From Glossina fuscipes (lineage: Eukaryota > Arthropoda > Insecta > Diptera > Glossinidae): a stretch of DNA of 64,000 nucleotides. The notes under the pieces were generated by a model. That model saw only the letters and a program-made list of their open reading frames with translations. It was not told where the DNA came from and searched no databases. Each line of letters opens with the position of its first letter. Position 1 is the first letter of the stretch. The stretch spans positions 986,400 to 1,050,399 of the forward strand of contig NW_023998439.1 in assembly GCF_014805625.2 (NCBI RefSeq), read 5' to 3'. This document shows positions 25,158 through 40,100 of this stretch, piece after piece. Both the position numbers and the translations under genes were made by a program.

Positions 25158-28100
25158 TGCGTATGTTGTCAATCTTAAGCATTTCTCTTTGATTTTAGAG
25201 TCGTTTGTTTACTCGCTAATATTATTCCTTGTGCAAGTGTGCGTAAGTGTTTGCCTTTGTATACTTTGTGTGCGTTTTATTTTTCTTCTTTTTTTTTTTT
25301 TTTTTTCTAAAAGCCAGACATGCGGGTAGACAGACGTGCAAATAACCTTTTTACCAGCAACGGTTGGTATTATTTTTTTCTTTTTTTTTTGTTCATAACT
25401 TTCTTTCTTTTACTTACATTTCCTAATAGCTTTAGCTTTAATGACGAGAAAAAGCAAGAACCACATTGCTACATAATAATAATAATAATAATAATAATAT
25501 AAACATCAAGCCTGGCAATTATACATACTTAGACATGTATTAAAGCGGCTTTAGCAACATTTTATATATGGAGCCACGCAATATTATGTGCAAGAATAAA
25601 CTACAATAACAACAATAATAAACATTTATTTACCTTTAGGTTTTAATTTTATTTAGTTTCAGTTGTATTTTCTGTCACCAAAATGCCGCCCTCTGTACAC
25701 GTAAGCTAAGCAAGCGCGACCCGGTCGTCCATTAAGGTGGCTACCGCTGCTATTTGAAATGCTTAAAATACAATATTTAGCGTTCATTGATCTTATGGGT
25801 TTTTGCGGTTTTAAAATTTGCATTTGAGGTTGCCGTTTGTTAAACATTTTCGAACGTTGGCGAGCATCGGATTTATTTCGGTTCGATTTGTTAAAGCGAA
25901 ATATGTGCTTAATAATCACCGCAATAAAAATAAACAAAATAAAAAAATTGAAAAAAAAAACACACACACAATCAAACAAACAAATAAAATAGTATATATA
26001 TATGTAAAATGTATAAGAAAGAGAAGAAAACAAAAACAATAAAAGGATTAAATCAAAGCATTTCTGTACACTTGGTCACGTTTTACAAATTTCACAACTT
26101 TGCACATAAGCAGCCGCTTAACGCTGAGGTGTTAAATTTCACAATACATTAAATCGACTTAAACCCCCAAGTACTTCTTCTGTATTTTAAGCTATTTTTG
26201 TCCTCCTTGTCTTCAATACAAACTGAAGATACACTAAACTGATTAATCCATTTGAGAGGTTTCGGAAGTTTAGCATTAAAAGCTTTAACATTATTAAGGA
26301 CTATGACTGTTACTTGAATTGTTATACTTCGAGGTTATTTTATATATTTTTATACCTATCAGCGAAAGATGCTTGCAACGGCCAAGAGCAAGCTTCAAAA
26401 GCTATTTAATGTAAACATATTCTGGACATATTCGCAAATAGGCTGAGGGGCCTACCTGTAACATAAACTCAAAGCAGCAGCATTGGTTTCGAACACACAC
26501 ATTATTGCACATTACTCTAATAACAATGGCGAAATTAAGGAATGGATCACGATTGTCCAACATTATACAGCACTCGTTGCTCTTTACTCATGAAGATCAA
26601 ATGGTGAAAATTTCACTATTATTCTGTATATTGGTTATCCCATAGTACCTAAAGAAATATAAGAAAGCGAGCCACACCCATTTAACATCATACGTAAGTA
26701 TCACAACTTGATTTGTTCCTTTTTCTTTGCTGAAGGGCATAAAACGAATCGGGTGTGGCGGAATGTAATTTTCTTAACTGTTTTCCGGCTTTTTCTTTGA
26801 AAGGGAAACTAAGTGAACTTCCAAATGTAAAGGTCACACAGGTGAAGCAAGTAAATTTAAGTAAGATTTTGAATGAGTATAGTTTTTATCTTTTCGTCTT
26901 TTTTTTGTGCCTCAAGAAGTGCACTTAATATGCCAGATCTTGATAAGTGCAGTTTTATGTATTAAGACCCCTAGCTTCAGCAGAGTAACTAGCAAAACCA
27001 AACTCGTAGTAGAAACATGCATCGAACCCATTCTTTAAAAATTTGTTTAGAACACATAACATTTGCCAACATTGCTAATATGAAATTTCAAACTTCGATT
27101 TCATACCTTAAAGTTATTTGAGCAACAAATTTTCCAAAACATTGCCGCTGTATTTGCTATACTTTATAATAAGCCTAGTTTGCCAATGTAGGCAACGTAG
27201 GTTACGATAAGAGGTGTTGTATTAGAAAGTTGTCTTCCTCCACTCTTCTACACTCTCCTCCATCTGCTGCATCATCCCTTTTCGTCCTCTTTTCTCTGTC
27301 AAAAGTCATTTAGGCTTTATTAACTTTTATCTTAAAAGACTTCTTGATCCATCTTCTTATTTGGTAATCTCTACTCAAGTATTCAATAAATAATCAGATT
27401 GTTTGCTTGTGTGCTCTCATGTGAAAAGCGCTTTTTTGACTTCGGTAGCAAGCGTAAAGCCAGATACGTTTTACTAAATCGATTCAATAATTATTCTTGC
27501 GTTTGCTAAATACATTTAGCTAACAGTACTAAAGTTCATGTAATAGGGATTTCAATTAATTTTCGATTAACTCTCAAACTTCCTAACTTAACTTTTGGAA
27601 AATAATTTGCTTTGTTTGTGTGATCTATATTCTCAACGTAAACGATTCAAATTAATCTGGTCGCATGCACTTCGATATATCTGATAAACCACCATGATGA
27701 ACTGAAGCTTCTGAAGACATGGCTTCCAATAACTGCTTGCATCTATGCATCTGTAGCTGCAGATAGTCTGTCTGATTATATAATGCAGATAAGAAAAGTA
27801 ATTACCTAACATCCGGCAAGTCGTATATTAAAATAATATTAACAATTAAAAGAAAGATAATTTATATGAAATTTTAATTTTCTACAATCGAATCGAATTC
27901 AGTGATGCTTTATGCATAAAGACTTATTCATTATCTACATCTCCATAAGAAAACAAGTTAAGTTAACCTAAAAATAATTAGGAAATGCAATAAAGGCAAC
28001 TACTCGTAGTATGCACATATACACATTATGTACATATCTGCCTTATATGAATACATATATATATTTGTATATATATATTTTTGTAGATAATATTTAATGA

Positions 28101-31100
28101 TAAATTGCTATAAAAGTTGAAATTTCGAAATAAAGTTTTATTAGCAAAGTCGCAAACCGTGCAACAACCAAACTCTCTTTTGAATTTTCAGATCAAAACA
28201 ATTTAATGATATTATCAGTTGTATTGGGCGCCCCAGGGTTTAACAACACATTAAATGTGTATTTAAGACCTTTTGCAGTCTAATTAACATTTGCATATGC
28301 AAAACTCTTATACCTACAGCGTTAACAAAAACAGAAGCTTACACTCGTAATACTTGTTTATAGATGACAAAAAATTGCCTGAAGGTGTAATATGTGCTTT
28401 ACTATAATTATCGCGTCATTGTCTTGCGATTTGTTCAAAGATATTTTAATGTCAATGTCAATTAAAAGCATACACACACACACACACACCGACCTAACAA
28501 CAAGAAATAAAACAAGTTACGCATGCGTTTAATTACGTTTAAAGTGCACTGATAATAATGAAAGACACACGCATACGCATATGCGTTCATATGTAAACGC
28601 CAGCTAACCGTACACGTAGAGGGAGAGAAAAAGAGAGCAAAGAGAGAGAGAGAGAGAGAGGGATACACATTTGCATTTTATGACCGGATTGTTATGGTCT
28701 CTATGCAAAATGCTAATAATATCTTTCAATTACTTAATGAATATGTAAAAAAAAGAAAAGAGTAACATATCGTGACCAGCGATTGAGCATAAAGATATAA
28801 ATATGTTTGTATATATAAATTAATGTTACATGAGATGAGAATCGATATGTTCTTCGCAAGTCTATAATTATAATGAACATCAAATTACGGCTATGTTTAT
28901 GCATATCAAAGTAAATATAATACTAAAAAAAATAAGCTTTGATCTCGCATTAGCATTTAGAGCGTATCTTTAAGACTCACCGTCTTAAAACTAATGCATA
29001 AAGATAACAAAAAAAAGTATATTGGTTATGAATATATCAAGCATGCCTATCGGAACCATCCGCTTGAGATGACCGCGCAAAATATATTTACGAAGTTTAT
29101 TTACTATGGACCGCTAATTATCATCTTTTTTTATCCCGAATGTATACGTCATTCATGGATTTTCTCGAAATTGCCATCTATTCGATGTCCGCTAGAAACG
29201 CATAAGCAAAGTTTGCGCTTTCTATTTCAATTCTTGTAGCCATAATCATACAAAGGAGCAGAGATAAGTCGGCAGTAACAGATTTCCCTGACGATCTAAC
29301 GCGGTTACACTTTATCTTGAGGGTTTTGCCCGATGACACACGTCACCGTAATTTTGCGTAACCGGCGCCTTCCAGACAGTTAGAGAATCCCTATAAGGAA
29401 CCAGATATATTCATTGTGTATGACCCAATAAACCCTCCCTGAGAAGTGTTGAGGCCTTACCACCAATTACCTCTAATTATTCGCTTAGAAACCCCAGGGT
29501 GAGGGGTGATTTGGTGAGTGAGCTCCTGACCTTCTGAAGCTTAAACTTAGACTATGGGGCCGGCAATAAACGCGGAGAGATGGATTTAAATCAACTTAGG
29601 ATTTTACGCTCTATAGAGTTATCGAATGAACAGCAAACGTAAGTACAAGCCGCTTGCAGATCTTTCCTTCGCTAGTAAACCTAGTATATAAGAGAGCAAC
29701 AGACGCATTTCGTAATCTTTATATATATAAAATATTACCCACACGTTTTTGTGGGGCCATGAATAATAATTTTTTATATAGATAGCTTATACGTGGGCGG
29801 TTTCGAAACGAATCTGATAAGAGTGTGGAGTCAATGAGAAAAGCATATTGAAAATGTTCGATTGCATTTGTGGATAAGTCGATCCCAATTTTAAACCTGA
29901 TGCAAATGACTGAATTTAGAATATATACAACTCGTTTTACAGAGTATACTAAGTTAATGAGGACGTATGTAACAAGCAAGACTGAAGATAGACCCACTAA
30001 GCTTGTCTGTTCCTCTGTCCATCTGATGTCTGTCTATGATAGTTTGTGTTCAAGCTACAGGTCGCAGTTTTTGAGATATTTTGATGAAATTTAGCACAGT
30101 CACATGTTTTGAGCCAACGATGAACGCTATTAGAACGAGTTCGGATGGGTCCTTAATTAATATTCTATTATAAAAATAATTTTTATAATAAAAATAAGAA
30201 TTGTATTAGACATTGTTGTGTAGGGTACTTAACGTTCGAACTTGTCAAACTATTATGTTCTTTCTTGTTTTTTTTTTTTAACAATGTTTATGACATTGGC
30301 AAATAAAATGCCATGAAAATTTATCATCATGACGCCTTAGAATCTGAACATTGTGTACATCTATATATCTGAATTGTATCTGAATTTAGAAAAAAAAATA
30401 TAAAAAGTGAAAATATTATAATTTTTTTACACGATCATGTGGTATAGCGTATTATTTGTAACACTTAAAGCTTTCTTCTAAATTTTTAAGCAAGCTCCCT
30501 ACCTTAAAAATTGAATAGCCTGTGCGTTGCTAGTGCTCAATATCTTTTTCTTTTGGTCTAAGAGTTTTTTTCATTAAACTAAAATAATAATAATAGTAAA
30601 AATTGGAGTGGGAAAGGTTGAATGCCTGAGGACAACTTACATTACGGACAGTTTAGATGAAAACTGTTAAGTACAAAATATTCATTTGTTGAAAAGGACA
30701 ATAAACAATAATACAGAGTCAGTGAATACACAATGGGCGATTTCCAGTTTATTTAATGTTCTTCTATCTTTCGGCCCTATTTGTTTGACAATTATTCTGT
30801 AAACAAATGATACCACGCTTCACTTTTACGTAAATCTCAACGCATTTTATAAAGAAAAACATTGATTCTTAGATCGAGTGATTGACCAACAGCATTAAAC
30901 GCCCTTCTAACACTAAAACTAATATGCAGATCCATAGATTCCTAGCAACAATTGTCCAGAAAATTTCCCAATCAAATTTTCTTGACCATCGTTCAAAAAT
31001 AGAATTTCTTTTAATGATAATCTATCTATGAATACAAAGATATTCATTAATCTATTGTGCTCGCCGCCGATACCGCACTTCGTTATAGATTAAAATTTAA

Positions 31101-34100
31101 CTTGCTTTCAAAATATTCATTCACTTGTTCTCCTTCCGTTATGTCTTAAGAGATAATTTCAATTAAGTCTTAGAACGAAACGTGTCCATATGCAATTTTA
31201 TCGATCAGTCGACGCAAATAACTAAACAACCAAATACGAACCGCACTCTCAACTGCGTTAACAGTCAACTTAACCGCAAATGCAAATTTAATTATCTTCC
31301 GCATTGTTGCAAGAAACCTGAAGACGTAAACCTTTAACACAAACTAACTTTCATATATAGAAAAATAAATAAAGTAAATAAATTTGAAAAAAAAAAAAAA
31401 ATGCAAAGAAGGACGTGGGCGCTGATCTAAAAACAAAAAAAAAAATACAAAAAAAAATAGAATCCATAAGACAAACACACATAAATCGAAAATATCAACA
31501 TAAGAAGCAATGCTAGTACGTAGTCGTATCTAACAAGCGGTTGTTATTCACAAGAAAAACAAAAAAAATAAATAAAAAAATAGTTACTGTGACATCTTTG
31601 TTGAGAGAGAAAAAGTACCGATAAAAATTTGCTGTAACATAACCGAAACAAAAAAGAAATGTGAATACCTTCATACGTACACGCATCACACATGCAAGCT
31701 TACAAGCATACAAGCGACAATGGTCAGTAAACCTTGTAAGCATGAAATTCCGGATATTAAAGTTATATACAAAGTATAAGAACTATTTAAAGCGTTCCAT
31801 ATAAAGCTTGTATGCCGGTCATAAAACTAGATTTAAACGATTTTGCAAAATAACTCGCTTTAAACACATTGCTACGGTTTTAAGTTCTTCCATCTTCTTC
31901 TCGGTGGTTCTCCAATTAACTTTTATGATTTCTTTCTCTCTTTGATGTAATATTTGATTTTAAATGTTTTTATTTGCCTTTATAAACGCGCACGTCTTAA
32001 ATCTAAATAATAATTTATGCATAAGAAAATATTTCTTTTTATTAAAGCCGAACGAAATCACTGTAATTGCAAATGTCATAAAAATTTATTTAACGGATTT
32101 AACATGAAACTTTTATTAGATATTTTTATGATATTTCAAGCCGTTTGTATGTAGCTAACCTTATGTAGTTAACTAGCTTCAAAGGAAATTGCCAAGCAAG
32201 CATTTCGAATGTGGCATTTAGAGTTTGCAATTAAATATTGAAGGATAAAAAGCTTCTACAGCGAATATTGAATGTGAATTATAATTATATATATCGCAGG
32301 TTTTATGACTCTTGGCATTGTCAGCAGATTGATTGGAATCATATTTCTACGAGTTTTCAGAGAATCAAATCTATTTGTACTGCAATCAAGCAATGTTCCA
32401 CCTGATCTATGGAATGAAATACGGACCACATATGTGACCTTGCTTACGTTTTCAATCGCCTCCTTCGACGATTCTAATTTCTCCAACTACACTGTCAAGC
32501 AAAAAGCTAAATGAATCATTTTTCTGTGATTGAGTAAGCAAATCAACAAATTCAGTATACTCTCAAATTCGGTGAACAAAAAAAGTAATAAAGTTTTAAT
32601 AAGTCTTTGACTTAGATATTATATCAAGAAAACTGGACTTTATCAGCAAAATTTAGTAAACGAGTTTTTTTTCCTTCTTTTTTATGAGAATTATCTCTAA
32701 AATGAGTTCATTTAATATGATATCTAATACAATAATCAATGTATGGCGAAATATGATGAAGAATAGAATACGAGAAAAATTGATCTATGAGATCTCCGAG
32801 TTCATTGTTCTACTTTCGCTAAGAATTTTGTCTAATTTCCACGAATAGTATCTAGTAAGACGTACATATATCTCCAAGTGTCTGACAAATTCAATTAATT
32901 TAAGTATAATGTATAGCTTTATTCTGTCACGGTATAATATCTGTAAGTCCTCGAGGTCTGTCCAAAAAAATATCGACTACTGAGTTTTTTTGTCTTTAAG
33001 GCCATACTTAAGTGCCCCTTGAAGATGATCGAAAGCTGTAGGGACGGATACCCGAACTGGCTGGCTCGAGAAATATGGCGGAGTTTTCAATTTTTTTGCC
33101 TCACACACACTTCCCAGATGGTTACATTTAAAAGAATACTAGTTCTAGGCGATTATAGGAATAAAGGGGCGGAGGAAACCTACTTACCGAACGGACAGAT
33201 CGCGATGATGGCGATGTTGTATATACTTGAAGATGTCACGATGAGATATGCATCGCCTTGAAAGCAATTGTTCTACTCGAGGATTTTTTGTACTGCAACA
33301 TTACCACTTGTAACCGTAATGTAGGAATTGTTGTTACAGATAATGTTAAGATTCTTTTTCAAATCGCTGGCAATCATCTTATCATACAAAACACTTTATT
33401 AATATAACTTTTTTTTTCGTTTTCGAATGTTTGTATATTATTGTAGGTATATAATAATCACTTTCCAGGACTACGAAATGTGTTTATACCACAGCGGATA
33501 GTTGTAGCTGTAAGAAGTATTATAAGTTACAAGCAAATGTTACAATTCCGAGCAACATCATTAAGCCATCCCAAGTGACAAGGCTTTTTTTCTATGCAGT
33601 TTTTACATTAAAGACCTTATCAAAGCATTTTCTTATGTCTATTCTTTAGGAAAATCAACACAACTTTAACGAGAATATACATCGTATTCGTTTATGACAA
33701 ATGACCAATCACAACACTAGATTGTGCCCTATTGTCTCAAATACTGGAAATATGCCATCGACCTTACTTTCTTTTAACTTTGCTTGGCAGCTATGGCTTA
33801 TATACATTTTTGTTCAAATACATAAAAATTTATGGAATCGATTCTAACTGTGGCTGATGGGTGGGAAGTTATTAGTAGACTTTTCATTGCCTCGTAAACT
33901 GGCATTCTCAATCGAGAATAATTTTTCAATGTGAATACAAATTGACTGATGTACTTCTTCTTCTGCTTGATGCATGATTTCAACGTCTGTTTATTTCCAA
34001 CACCGTATACCGTATACGTCTGCAGCAATCTATTGAAAAATGGCGGCAGGAAACCTATACATTTGTATAGGATGAACGCTTCAATTCTAACCCTTTAAGT

Positions 34101-37100
34101 ATACTTCATCCGCACTCATAATGCTCATGGACCTCAAAAATGTAGATAGAAAACATAAACTATGTATACATACATATTTACATTCGGTACCTTTACTACT
34201 TTATAAATAAAGAGTAGAGCCGGCAATACAAAGAAATAAGATGAAGTAGATATTGGAGTATGGTTAAGCATTGTAGAATGAGTAATTTTTAGTTTTTAAC
34301 CAAAAAAGTTTTGTTTTTGGGTTAAAACTAAATAATAATTTCTATTGAAAGTTGATTTTCAAAAAAGCAACAAAAAGTATTTTAATAAAACTGCAACAGA
34401 ATTTTAAAGCACAGTTGTGCAAAACCGGGTTAGGAAACAGAAACGGAAAAGTAAAAATCATGTAAACTAATCTAAAAATACATTCAACGCAAAATGTTTT
34501 TTTTTTTTTTTTTTTTTTTTCAAATAAAAAACATTGAACAGGTACAGTATTCAAGCTTGAAGTGAAGAAAGTGCAGTAAAGGTAGGTTAAAATTTCAACA
34601 GTCAGTCAAACGGTTTCACTCAAAAAGAAAAAAAAAAAAAACCATTTCCCTGCGAATCTGTTACAGTACAAAAGACCCCAACAAATAACATGTAAGAAAA
34701 GTGTATTCGGTTGTAACAGAATCACTTATCAGCTTTATCCTGAAAAAGATTGATGTAAAAAAATCGAAAAAAATTAATTTTCATATTAAAAATAATAATA
34801 ATAATTATTGGGTGAATGTAGTGTAGTGTAGTGCTGTTGTAGTTTGCGTGTAGGCGTGTCGTTTGACCGGTTTGCTACCTTTTCAAATTCATTTACTAAA
34901 TTTCCAAACGATATCTTCATTTTTTCGAAGGAGAGAATGTTTTCCTCATATACTATGCAGTTGGGAAAACGGACAGATGGACGGACGAACCATTATACAT
35001 TCTTAGGTGCATTCCGGATTTAACACTGGTCAAAAGTGTACAAAATGTACTTTAAATTTCCTTTGGAAAGCCTCCTCTTGGGCGGAACAAAAATTTTGAC
35101 AATAAATGAAAATTTGATACTCTATAGCATTGTGCAGGTACTAATGCCTTGACCACAAAACTTACACTCAAATTTTTATAGCTATATACGCTAGAGATTG
35201 CGAGTAATTAGCAGAAAAACCAACTGATTTTCCTTTTGGCAGACACATGTGTTCTCACTTAAACTTGTTCTTCGATCAAGTTGGTCCATTTTCAATACCA
35301 ACCTGTATGCAAGAACTTCCAACATTTCCGCTAGATTTGAAATCCTTAGCGTAATTTTTATGGCCAGGCCACAAAGGAACACACGGACACACTTAAATCA
35401 CTCAAATATATAAGGGCGGTCTCTCAAGCTTTTTTCCAGATGTTCGACAACATTTTCAGCAAATGAATACAACCCTCATGCATTGGGTGATGAGTTATAA
35501 AAACATACAATGTATTATCAATAATAAAAATTTTATAATACTTTACTTCTTAATATTAAATTTTTTTTTATTCGATTTTAAGAAATTAATAAAAAATTTT
35601 TACTTTTTCATTTATTTTCATTTTATCAATGAATTTTTTCCTACTCATTCTTCTTTCCATTCAACAAAATCGAAAAATCGAAAAAAAAAAGAAAAGAAAA
35701 ATGTCAAGTTATGAGAAAAATAGTGAGATAGCAAAAGGAAATGCGGAAAACCAAATGCATTAACCTTTTACAATAAATTACTATTTATATTCTTATACAA
35801 TATTTTTCCAGTTACACTCATCTTTGTTGTTTGCTTTTTGCCACTTGAGGCTATTAATAAATAATTGTCAGCAAAGTACTGAATAAATAATAAGATTAAA
35901 AAAAAAAAATTAAAAATAAAAAAAATAAATAAATAAATAAATAAGAAGCAGAAAATTACCCGTTGTGAATAAGAAAATGGTAGAGATAGAAAAAGAAAGA
36001 AAAAGGAAAGGAAAAAAAAAAAAAAAAAAGACGGAGGAAAATGCTTGAAGAGAAAAAAAAATTTATGGAAAAAAAGCACACCGAACTCTGAACAATTTCC
36101 TACGTCACGGTGACGGTTATCGTCGTTGTCATACTCCAGTCAGTAATTGCTTGTCAATAAAACACAAGATAATGATGAGCTATAAAATGTCTTAACAATT
36201 ATTAGACTGACGACGATGTTCGTTCAGTAAAAAATGAAAGGAAACGAAATACGAACACACAAACTATTAAACTAGTTTTATAAAGATAGCAAAAACAATT
36301 ATAAATTTCTCAGGAACTGTTAGAATAAAACTTTCTTGATACACAATCGCATAATTATTGCATAAGAAATGTAAGAAATATATGATAGCAAAAAATTTAC
36401 GTTCAGTTTAAGACGACTCTAACGTGTGGCTACATAGTTAAAGTTGAACATTTTCAAGCATTAGAGCAAGTCACAAGTAGATTTGTTTCAGTGTAGCTCT
36501 GCAGGGATAGATTTGTTTCAGCATAGGATTCTGATGCGTGTATGTTTCGTGCAGTTTAAGAAAATCGTTGTGCGGATGAAAGACAAGCTTGTAAAACATG
36601 CAAATTTTTATGCAGAGACGGGCTCAATTAAATACCTTTCTAGTCATTTATCCTTCGTTTTGTTTTCTCTTCCGTCAAATAAGTGATGTAACCCTTCATA
36701 AAAATGAAGGCTCCTCAAAAGGACTTAGTTTAATGACAATGATCGTATTCCTTGTTCAATCCAAATTAGTTTTGCACTAAATATTTATAAAGACTTTTCG
36801 CATATTTCCGTCCAATACGAAATTATGTCATAAGTAGTAACATATGCTTATTAGTTGCATTATGTTTTACTAAGACTTGTAGAGGCGTTCATCAGCTCAT
36901 TGAGACCGTTAAAGCCAAGCTTAAGTTTTATATCTTACTTGTGACTGCAGGAACGACTAAGAAATTGAAGACGAAATAATTAATATATAATTTTTTAAAG
37001 TCTCATAAGACTCTCCTCCTCGTCAAAGATAGAAGGTACTTCAAATGTGTAGAACGGCACCTCCTAGACGTATATACACTATTGCGTTAGACAGACTAAT

Positions 37101-40100
37101 GTTGAGCCTTAGTTGATTTGACAACATTTCTTGTTGGAATTTTTATTTTTCCGAAAATTGAATTGATCGTGAATTAACTTGAAAAATATTCGTGGCCAAC
37201 AAACCTTCTATAACTGGTAGGTGTGCTAATAAATTCCGTGCACTCAAATTGGTTGCATAACGAAACTTTCGCCATAGTTTGAACACGGGTGGCTTTGTGT
37301 GATATAAGTAGAAAATATTTACAAGTTATCGTTCAAAGTATATTAAAGCGTAAAGAGATGGATGTCGTTAACGACGTTGCATTATATTCTGCTTTAATGT
37401 GGCGAAAAATGAAACTGAAGCCACGGAATGCGCCGGAAAGCCACGGCTTAGAGTGAAAATATGCGACACCTTATGAAATAAACAGAGCTTCTTCGCAGAA
37501 TATGTCTGTCTTGAAAACGACGAACGTTCACATATGTCTGTCCATCTTCAACAAAAGCAACTCAAAAAGTGACCTTGAGCGGAGAAGTTCTTCGAATTGC
37601 GGCGTGTTTTTCAGCATTGTCTCCTTCTGAGTACCCTTGATTCAGATCGGCGTAGCCATATTTAGCAGATCAGCGGCTTTTTAAAGGTAAAGATATGAGA
37701 AAATGTATCGATGGCTATTTCGTTTCGAATTTACGAAATTTTTACCGCGCGGACCTGCGCAAGCTACCCGATAGAAAGCAAAAGACCAAAAGCTAATGAC
37801 GGTAAATAGAGCGATTGCTGAGCTTTGTAGCGAATACTTTTTTATTTAACATGAATTTCAAACCGTCTAATGAAAATAACAAAAACTCCTATAAAATTTA
37901 GTACGAATATGCCCAGGTATTAATTAAAAAGTTCGGTACGATTGAATTATAGAAGAGAACGCAATCATCAAAAAAGAATTAGTTGGCAGATCGTGGCATT
38001 TCAAAGGAGCATTAACGCCTATTTTCATCTACCACCAAGTCCGCAATTTAACACTTACAAATAATCTAATGTCGACTCCAAGTCGATATAGAAGGTGGTA
38101 CAAGAAGTGCCACCAAGATCAAATCAGATATTGTGCAGGAAAAGCTTACTTACAGTCTACTACTTTGCATTTTTCCCTTATCTGTGGGTGATAGATACTT
38201 TTACAAAAGTTTTCTTGTATTTAACTTATCTGTAATAATCAGGTTAAAAATATATTTACGCTACTTCATCTCATTATCGGAATTATTAACTCTCTTGGCG
38301 TTCTAGCATTGGAGTAAAGTCTTAATTTCCTTATTAAACTTAGCAAAAAAAAAATAATAATAATAATAATAATAAAATGTTTTGCTTTAAACATCTCGAA
38401 ATTTCATGACATTAATACCATTTGGCGGTTTTGTGCGCAAATTATTTCGAGAAATTTATACTTTAAAGTCCGCTGACCTTTGACATGGCGAAAACGAGAA
38501 AAATTATGAAAAGAAAAATGCACGAAACGTTCTAAACAATACGTAGTTGAAAACTGTTTTCAATTTTCATAGGTTTTTTTTTTTTTTTTTCTGTTAGTTT
38601 GCAATTTTAAAGCCCATGTGTACGAAGATGACGACTGTGATGCCGTAGCAGTATTTGTGTTGGTCTCTATATATATACTTCCTTAAATAAATACAATGTT
38701 TCATAGAGCATAGAGAGCTGTTCACATTCCCGAGCATCATGCAATGATGGGAATAAACATAATGATGATGACGATGATGACAATGATGATGATAATGTTG
38801 TTGACGGCAACGATGACGACGTTGACGATAATATTGCATAAGTCTACATGCGACAAAATTATATGCGTGTGTATGAATTTTGTTTTTCTTGTATTCGCAA
38901 TGAGTTGAGCTTTCATATACATTTTGGTCTTGTTTTTATTTTTATTATTATTGAAGATTTGCATCATGCAACCAACGGTTGGTTATGTATGCAATAAACT
39001 TTTTTCCTTATTTTTTTCTCTGCTGTTTTTTTTTTTTTTTTTTTCTTTCGTCCACACAATTCAAAGGTTCTTGGTTTTACAATTTCTAACGGCTGTTGTG
39101 TTGTTGTTGTTGTTGTTGTTGTTGTTTTTGTTGTATATATATGTTATATAAATGAAAATGGCTGTTACAGCAAAAAATAAGAAAGACGAAAAACGAACTC
39201 TGAAAACAATACCTTTACAAGCGACAAACATTAATCTACTACCGTTTACTGGATACCGGTACTATAGGATGTTTTCTCTGCTGTAGAATGACTTGTAAAC
39301 ATTACCGTTGAAATACTTTCCTATATACACTTACTAGGTGTGTGCATTTATGTTCACTTATTTATTTGAAACCTTGTTTAAACGTTTAAACTCGAGAATG
39401 TACCGAGATGTGCGTGACTTTCGTAATATTTGCCTTAACCGACGATACCATACAAAACATATCTTCTAGGGTGTACCATAGAATAATATCTTTACGCCTT
39501 CTACCATTGATAACAAAGCAATTGATTATGAAACGAAATGTGTTTTAGGCGGGTAAGTAAGATCGCCATGTTCTAATGAATCTGCAACAACTTTGGTTAC
39601 AACACTCAGTCACCAGAGTTCTACTATAGCTATAGGCAGTAACAGACTTTCCAACTGTAAAGATATAACATTAAATTATATTAAAAAAAAAAAAAAAAAA
39701 ATTATTATTTAGCGATTAGAACGCGAATCCACTTCAAGAAGCCATCAGATGGGGAAAATGAATGCAATCTCTGAATATTAAAACTGTTTCCATGCTTAAG
39801 AACACTACTGCACGCAGTGTTGACGATGTTTGTCTTTATATGCTGGGTATTTCGAAAGTCGATCTTTATGCAATTTTTTCATTCATAAATCATAAAATTC
39901 ATTCATAAAAACTTTACCGAGACCACTGCTGAACACTTTTTTTCTTTTTTCTTTTTGGAGAATAAATACGCGAACTGCACAAGCTTCATATGCTAATTCT
40001 GCCATTCCCCTTTTAATCGCAAATCCTATTCGTAGGTTTACAGATGAGGTGCATCCTTTCAGCAATTGCTTACAAATGGTATAAAGAATACACAGATACT

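Noticed and set aside
35768..36079. 103-codon Phe-rich minus-strand frame
   Set aside because: It is the complement of A-rich low-complexity DNA; the Phe/Leu/Ser run has no transmembrane-protein texture.
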